Source: an uncultured Oscillospiraceae bacterium (lineage in GTDB: Bacteria > Bacillota > Clostridia > Oscillospirales > Oscillospiraceae). From it: a stretch of 27,919 bases of DNA. The stretch's first letter is position 1. Every line of letters starts with the position of its first letter. Shown in pieces: positions 24,173-27,919 of this stretch. Below the pieces are notes generated by a model that was given only the letters and a program-made list of their open reading frames with translations, did not search any database and was not told the DNA's origin. The stretch covers positions 1 to 27,919 of the forward strand of contig CAJUPU010000012.1 in the NCBI GenBank assembly GCA_910588495.1, in the 5' to 3' direction. Made by a program: the position numbers and the translations under genes.

Positions 24173-25126
24173 TCATATCATCGCGTCCACTTCTCCCAGG
24201 ATCAGCGTGGTGCGCAGCCCGTCCCCATCGCAGCGCACTTCGGTCTGGGCCGCCCGATAGCGGCCGTTGGCCCCGCAGCCCCGCAGTTCCACCGACACCA
24301 GCTCTCCCGGCCAGGCCAAGAAGCCCCCGGCCGCGGTGAGGCGCATCCGCACCCGCTCCCGCCTGGCGGCCCGGAGCTGGTAGTCGGCGGTGTAGCGCAT
24401 GGCGGCGGACCCGGTGGTGTTGGGCACGGTGATCACCCGCCGGGCCATGCCCCCCTGGGCCTGGAAGGCGGGGTCGGACACCCACTGGGTGCCCCGGGCG
24501 GTGCGCCGCCGCACAGCGATCTGGCTGAGCACCCCGTGGCGCTCCTCCCGGTACTCCCAGCCCGTCACCGGGTCCGCGTCCCCGATGCACACCTCCTGCC
24601 CGCCGCCGGGCGGGTCCAGCACCAGCCGCCCCAGCCGGTCGAACCGGGGCACCACCCCGCCGTAGTAGCAGGCGAACCGCCGCACCACGCTCCACTCGCT
24701 CTCCCCGCTCTCCACGGAGAACCCGGCCACCGGGGGCAGCCCTGCGCCCCCCACCGCCTCGATGCCATAGGGGGCCACATGGTCCGCCACCAGGTCCGCC
24801 CTGGTGCACCGCTGGTACTCGGCGCTCATGGCCTCGTTGTCCAGCAGCAGCGCCGCCATCCCCCGGCCGGACAGCTCCAGGAGCAGTCCCTCTTTGCCGC
24901 ACAGCACGGCGTACTCGTCCACCACCCCGGTGAACACCCGCTCCCCCTCCCACTGGGCGAAGAAGCGGCAGGCGGCGCCCAGGGCCTTTTCCTGCCCCCG
25001 CTCCCACAGGCAGCGCAAAAAGAAGCTGTCGCAGGGGGTGTCGGTGCCGTAGCAGAACTTCCAGGCGAGGGCGGTGGGCAGCTCCAGCTCCCCGCCGGTG
25101 CCCAGCCTGACCCAGCACTTCATCAT
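24173..25126 (-). CDS. Baseplate hub protein (XkdQ / gpD-like)
   Basis: A 317-aa protein in the XkdQ position. Hub proteins of this kind (gpD/gp27 fold) join tail tube and spike. The N-terminal part (LELPTALAWKFCYGTDTPCDSF, FTGVVDEYAVL) and the C-terminal part (TTGSAAMRYTADYQLRAARRER, GELVSVELRGCGANGRYR) fit. Two ATGs stand side by side (25126, 25123), both overlapping the stop of the LysM gene; AGGTGAGG lies upstream. I use the first. Confidence 0.8.
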   Translation of the reverse strand: MMKCWVRLGTGGELELPTALAWKFCYGTDTPCDSFFLRCLWERGQEKALGAACRFFAQWEGERVFTGVVDEYAVLCGKEGLLLELSGRGMAALLLDNEAMSAEYQRCTRADLVADHVAPYGIEAVGGAGLPPVAGFSVESGESEWSVVRRFACYYGGVVPRFDRLGRLVLDPPGGGQEVCIGDADPVTGWEYREERHGVLSQIAVRRRTARGTQWVSDPAFQAQGGMARRVITVPNTTGSAAMRYTADYQLRAARRERVRMRLTAAGGFLAWPGELVSVELRGCGANGRYRAAQTEVRCDGDGLRTTLILGEVDAMI

Positions 25127-25704
25127 GTCAGCCTCACCTTCTGTCCCGGATAGATGAGGTTGGGGTTGCGGATGGAGGGGTTGAGCTCCACCACCCGCTC
25201 CAGCGCCACCCCATACCGCCGGGCGATCTCCCACAGAGTGTCCCCCCGGACCACCACGTGGTACTGGGCGTCCGCCCCCGCCGCCGGGGCGCCGCCCCCC
25301 TCCGTGCCGGGCTGCTCCAGGGGCCGGGTGGACAGCGTGGGCGTTCCCGCGCCCCCCTCCACCTCCCAGAACTCGAAGGAGTAGGCCACATAGTCCCGCC
25401 GGGGGGCCTGGCGCAGCTCCAGGGCGGCGAACCAGGCGGTGGTGGTCATCCAGACGGGGTGGACCAGCACCCCCGGCGTCTCCTCATAGAACACGGTGGC
25501 CAGCGTCTTGAAGGTGTCGTAGGCGTCCTCCCCCGCGAACTCCCCCTCTCCCCGGAGCACCCGCCGGGTCTGGCCCAGGCTCTGCAGATAGTGCAGTCCG
25601 AAGGGGATCTTGTGTGCCGCCAGCTTCCGCTCGAAGGCGATGGAATACACCCTGGGATTGTGGGGCCACACGAAGTTCTTGAACCGCATGGGCGACAAAA
25701 GCAT
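25123..25704 (-). CDS. LysM-containing tail protein (XkdP-like)
   Basis: A 193-aa protein. Residues 1-110 form the N-terminal domain seen in XkdP-type tail proteins (FKNFVWPHNPRVYSIAFERK), then comes a Gly/Pro/Ala-rich linker (115-145), and the last 45 residues are a LysM domain (YHVVVRGDTLWEIARRYGV, then NPNLIYPGQKVRL). In phage tails this protein sits near the hub and the LysM can bind peptidoglycan. I chose ATG 25704, preceded by AGAGGGGACGG; a longer in-frame start at 25746 lies in the end of the upstream gene. Confidence 0.85.
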   Translation of the reverse strand: MLLSPMRFKNFVWPHNPRVYSIAFERKLAAHKIPFGLHYLQSLGQTRRVLRGEGEFAGEDAYDTFKTLATVFYEETPGVLVHPVWMTTTAWFAALELRQAPRRDYVAYSFEFWEVEGGAGTPTLSTRPLEQPGTEGGGAPAAGADAQYHVVVRGDTLWEIARRYGVALERVVELNPSIRNPNLIYPGQKVRLT

Positions 25705-25720
25705 GATACCGTCCCCTCTC

Positions 25721-26392
25721 TCAAAAGATGTCCATCCCCCCGTCATACCGCCAGCTGTCCCGGCGCACGGCCCGGTCCAGCTCGTCCACGGTGAGTGGGC
25801 GGAGCTGTTCCGGCTCTCCCAGCCGGAGGGTCCGCCCCCCCTGGGGGGCCGTCAAAACCGGGGCTGCGGGCCGGGCCGCCTGGCTGGCCTGCTGATACAG
25901 CCTCTCCAGCCCCCGCTCCACCGGCCGGGGGGCAGCGCTCCCGGCACTGGACGCCGGGCCGTCCCCGACCTCCGCCACCGCCGTCCCGGCGGGGGACGCC
26001 TCTCCGCCCTCCGCCGTCCGCAGCCAGTCCTTCCACTGGGGTCCAGCCGCCGGAGCGGCCTGGCCGTCCCCCAGCGCCCCCTCCGCAGGGGGCCTCCCGG
26101 CCTCCGGATCCGCCCCGCCGCCGTCCTCCGAGCCCGCCCTGCCGGGGCCCTCTCCCCGGCTCTCCGGCGGGACTGTCAGACCGGCGGACCCCGCCGGTCC
26201 CTCCTCCGCTGGGCCGCGCCCCACGTCCTCCCGGGCCGGATCCTCCCCGGTCCCGCCCGCCTCCGGCCCGTCCTCCGGCACAGATCCGGGCCCGGGGGCG
26301 GCGGCCGCCCTCAGCTCCAGCCCGTCCCGCTCCTCTTCCTCGTCCCGCTCATCCTCCGTCAGTTCCAGCAGCCGCTCCAGATAGTCTACCAG
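25721..26392 (-). CDS. Short Pro/Ala/Gly-rich protein in the tape-measure slot
   Basis: A 223-aa protein if started at CTG 26392, which has AAGGGAGG 8 nt upstream; a GTG at 26281 would give 186 aa but has no binding site. In PBSX the gene between the chaperone and the LysM protein is the tape measure (over 1000 aa). This protein is far too short, rich in Pro, Ala, Gly and Glu, and probably disordered from residue 30 to 170. Only the N-terminal helix (LVDYLERLLELTEDE) and the C-terminal block (RPLTVDELDRAVRRDSWRYDGGMDIF, here in parts) look structured. I do not recognise a named family. It may be a linker or assembly factor. The true start is uncertain. Confidence 0.6.
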   Translation of the reverse strand: MVDYLERLLELTEDERDEEEERDGLELRAAAAPGPGSVPEDGPEAGGTGEDPAREDVGRGPAEEGPAGSAGLTVPPESRGEGPGRAGSEDGGGADPEAGRPPAEGALGDGQAAPAAGPQWKDWLRTAEGGEASPAGTAVAEVGDGPASSAGSAAPRPVERGLERLYQQASQAARPAAPVLTAPQGGRTLRLGEPEQLRPLTVDELDRAVRRDSWRYDGGMDIF

Positions 26393-27007
26393 CGTCCCCG
26401 CCTCCCTTCAGCTCCCGATACCGCTCCCAGTCGAACCCGGCGTTGACGGCCCAGCCCTCCCGGGGCGCGCCGCACACGGGGCAGGGCTCCTCCTCCGCCC
26501 TTTGGCGGCAGTCGGGGCACAGCCGGGCCAGCTCCTCCTCCCGGTCCAGCGCCAGATTGAGGGCGCACCACAGGTAGTCCCGGTCCTTCATCTGTTTTGC
26601 CCGCTCCTCGGTGGGCAGAGCGCCGAACAGCCGGAGCACGCGCCACTGAAGGCGCTCATAAGGCGCGTGCTCCAGGCTTTTTTTCGCCGCAGGATCTCCT
26701 CTTCCCCGTCCAGGGCAGAGGGGTTGACGTCCCTGTTGAAATCCGCCCACGCCCGTGCCAGCCGGGCGATGTCCTCCACCCGCAGCCCGTCCAGCACGGC
26801 CTCTCCGTCCTCAAACACGGGCCTGCCCCGCCGCTCCAGCGCTTTCGCCACCAGGCAGGCGTTGCGGCACAGCGCCCGCTCCCGTCCATCCCGGGCCAGC
26901 TCGTCCCCCTCCCGCCGGGCGTCCAGCGCCTCCCGGGCGGACAGCAGCCGCAGCCAACCTCCGGCCACTTTCACCCGGTCGGGCCCGGTCCAAGCTCCGC
27001 GCTCCAT
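26349..27007 (-). CDS. Tail assembly chaperone, long form by -1 frameshift (gpGT-like)
   Basis: If the ribosome slips back one base at the A7 run (26678-26684), residues 1-110 of the short form are joined to 109 residues of the -1 frame, giving 219 aa. The added part is well-formed: a helical region (APYERLQWRVLRLFGALPTEER), then a likely zinc-binding pair CPDC (164-167) and CPVC (176-179). Long tail is commonly the part that binds the tape measure in gpGT proteins. The stop is at 26349-26351, and the next gene begins inside this region. The -1 frame lacks a good start of its own, which supports frameshifting over a separate gene. Confidence 0.75.
26588..27007 (-). CDS. Tail assembly chaperone, short form (XkdN / gpG-like)
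   Basis: A 139-aa helical protein in the XkdN position, directly after the tail tube gene. Its ATG overlaps the tail tube stop (ATGA). Residues 1-110 (for example LRLLSAREALDARREGDEL, VEDIARLARAWADFNRDVN) fit a chaperone fold; the last 29 residues after the slippery site (Cys/Ser-rich) are the non-shifted tail. Chaperones of this type help tube and sheath assembly around the tape measure. A ratio of short and long forms is set by frameshifting. Confidence 0.78.
   Translation of the reverse strand: MERGAWTGPDRVKVAGGWLRLLSAREALDARREGDELARDGRERALCRNACLVAKALERRGRPVFEDGEAVLDGLRVEDIARLARAWADFNRDVNPSALDGEEEILRRKKAWSTRLMSAFSGACSGCSALCPPRSGQNR
26633..26684 (-). promoter_or_regulatory. -1 programmed ribosomal frameshift signal
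   Basis: On the minus strand the zero frame reads CGA AAA AAA GCC, so A AAA AAA is a perfect X XXY YYZ slippery heptamer (26684-26678). Four nt later a perfect 12-bp stem begins: GGAGCACGCGCC (26673-26662), a 17-nt loop, GGCGCGTGCTCC (26644-26633). Slipping by one base joins exactly to the open -1 frame. Confidence 0.85.
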
Positions 27008-27420
27008 CACGTCCCTGTCTCCATCCTGCGCCCGGCCACCAGGGTGAGCTTTTCCACCACCATCCTGCCCAACTGGGCGTCCTCCTGGATGTCGCTCCAC
27101 TGGCAGCCGGAGTAGATCACCCTCCGGTCGGGCTTGCAGATGACCAGGGAGAAATCCCGCATCTTGTAGAAGTCCAGCCCGTCGGCGATGGCCTGATCGG
27201 TGGCGTACAGCCGGGTGAGCTGGATCACGTAGTTTTGGGGCCCCTGGACGGTGGCCACGGGCTCCTCCTCGCCGAAGGCCTCCACGCAGTAGGAGGTCCG
27301 GGTGGTCTTACAGTTGTAGCTCTGGACCACGGCCACCTTTTTCCCGTCCAGCTCCAGCCAGATGTCGGAGCTGGTGGGGAATCCGGCGGCGCTGAGGCCC
27401 GCGCCGATCGTCGTATTCAT
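27007..27420 (-). CDS. Phage tail tube protein (XkdM / DUF2001-like)
   Basis: A 137-aa protein forming the inner tube. The beta-rich sequence with GKKVAVVQSYNCKTTRTSYCVEAFGEEEPVA-type start, RLYATDQAIADGLDFYKMRDFSLVI and the end VVEKLTLVAGRR is characteristic of PBSX-type tail tubes, and the position before the chaperone agrees. The start has AAGGAGG 7 nt upstream. It would usually follow a tail sheath gene; the upstream 500 bp hold only repeats and the window ends there, so the sheath gene, if present, is outside. Confidence 0.83.
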   Translation of the reverse strand: MNTTIGAGLSAAGFPTSSDIWLELDGKKVAVVQSYNCKTTRTSYCVEAFGEEEPVATVQGPQNYVIQLTRLYATDQAIADGLDFYKMRDFSLVICKPDRRVIYSGCQWSDIQEDAQLGRMVVEKLTLVAGRRMETGT

Positions 27421-27919
27421 TCAAATTCCTCCTTGTATCCACGCTGTGCAGCCGGCCGATCCCTCGGGCCGCCTGCTCCACGCTATGCGGTATTCACGCC
27501 TCGCCTGTTCGCTACGCGCGGCTTCCCTCCGACTCAGGCAAAATCCCATCCCACCCCGTGGGCCCTGGGCTTTTGCCTTCGCTTCGGTCCACCCGCGCTG
27601 CTCACGACGGCTCGGACGCTATCTCGTATCCACGCCTCGCCTGTTCGCCACGCGCGGCTTCCCTCCGACTCAGGCAAAATCCCGTCCCACCTCGTGGGCC
27701 CTGGGCTTTTGCCTTCGCTCCGGTCCATCCGCGCTGCTCACGACGGCTCGGACGCTATCTCGTATCCACGCCTCGCCTGTTCGCCACGCGCGGCTTCCCT
27801 CCGACTCAGGCAAAATCCCGTCCCACCTCGTGGGCCCTGGGCTTTTGCCTTCGCTCCGGTCCATCCGCGCTGCTCACGACGGCTCGGACGCTATCTCGTA
27901 TCCACGCCTCGCCTGTTCG
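27421..27919 (+). repeat. Tandem array of the dispersed repeat, period 136 bp
   Basis: Three full units start at 27495, 27631 and 27767 (at CACGCCTCGCC) and a fourth begins at 27903 and runs out of the window; the period is exactly 136 bp. The second and third units are almost identical, the first carries about six changes. Each has the hairpin AGGCAAAA / TTTTGCCT (27536-27543 with 27571-27578 in the first) with CCCATCCCACCCCGTGGGCC-type inner bases, then CTTCGGTCCA and GCGCTGCTCACGACGGCTCGG. No gene lies here: 136 is not a multiple of three, so short frames crossing units are accidental. Confidence 0.85.

Noticed and set aside
26349..26750. Separate gene in the -1 frame of the tail chaperone
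   Set aside because: Its ATG at 26750 has no binding site and the residues before the slippery site are low-complexity; the heptamer plus hairpin explains the frame better.
27534..27864. Two 64-aa near-identical minus-strand ORFs in the tandem array
   Set aside because: They arise from the 136-bp non-coding repeat; the period is not a multiple of three, there is no ribosome binding site, and the composition follows the repeat.
27495..27919. CRISPR array
   Set aside because: The units are 136 bp and nearly identical throughout; there are no short repeats with unique spacers, and the same unit occurs singly elsewhere.

Overview
The window looks like a chromosomal segment of a high-GC, anaerobic, Gram-positive gut-type Clostridia, most like the Oscillospiraceae (Flavonifractor/Lawsonibacter/Pseudoflavonifractor group). 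The evidence is the T-box controlled thrS, AGGAGG-type ribosome binding sites, TTGACA-17-TATAAT-type promoters, a flavodiiron protein, PadR/DUF1700/DUF4097 genes and a PBSX-like contractile-tail cluster. The family assignment is inference and the genus is not resolved.

Left part (1-10.5 kb). Two strong promoters at the left edge fire out of the window. To the right, metA (homoserine O-acyltransferase, acetyl type) is followed at once by a FAD-dependent oxidoreductase. Then come an XRE regulator with a membrane domain, a FliB/YkgJ-like Cys-rich protein, mtnA, and a convergent flavodiiron gene. thrS follows behind a complete Thr T-box leader, then a divergent XRE regulator and small-protein pair that share an operator-like palindrome.

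Middle part (10.6-21.5 kb). This is mostly cell-envelope housekeeping: a CNNM/CBS membrane protein, a GT2 plus YfhO pair (CsbB-YfhO-like glycan decoration), a D-Ala-D-Ala carboxypeptidase, murC, a PadR/DUF1700-DUF4097 operon and mreB. Upstream of mreB, 21.14-21.44 kb has its own near-consensus promoter, several strong hairpins and no minus-strand ORF, so it is a candidate structured ncRNA of about 290 nt.

Right part (21.5-27.9 kb). A minus-strand, ATGA-coupled contractile-tail operon runs in PBSX (xkd) order: tail tube, tail assembly chaperone, a short Pro/Ala/Gly-rich protein in the tape-measure slot, LysM protein, baseplate hub, gpV-like protein, DUF2634 protein, baseplate J and baseplate I. 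The chaperone carries a clear -1 programmed frameshift signal (A AAA AAA plus a 12-bp hairpin). No tape-measure protein of normal size, tail fibre or lysis gene is visible.

Across the whole window runs a dispersed non-coding repeat of about 120-136 bp, with at least eight copies, all in the same orientation. It has conserved arms and a central hairpin whose paired bases change together between copies. One copy lies inside the thrS T-box leader between Stem I and the antiterminator, two or three abut TGA stop codons of genes, two lie in the tail operon region, and the copies at the right end form a 136-bp tandem array.
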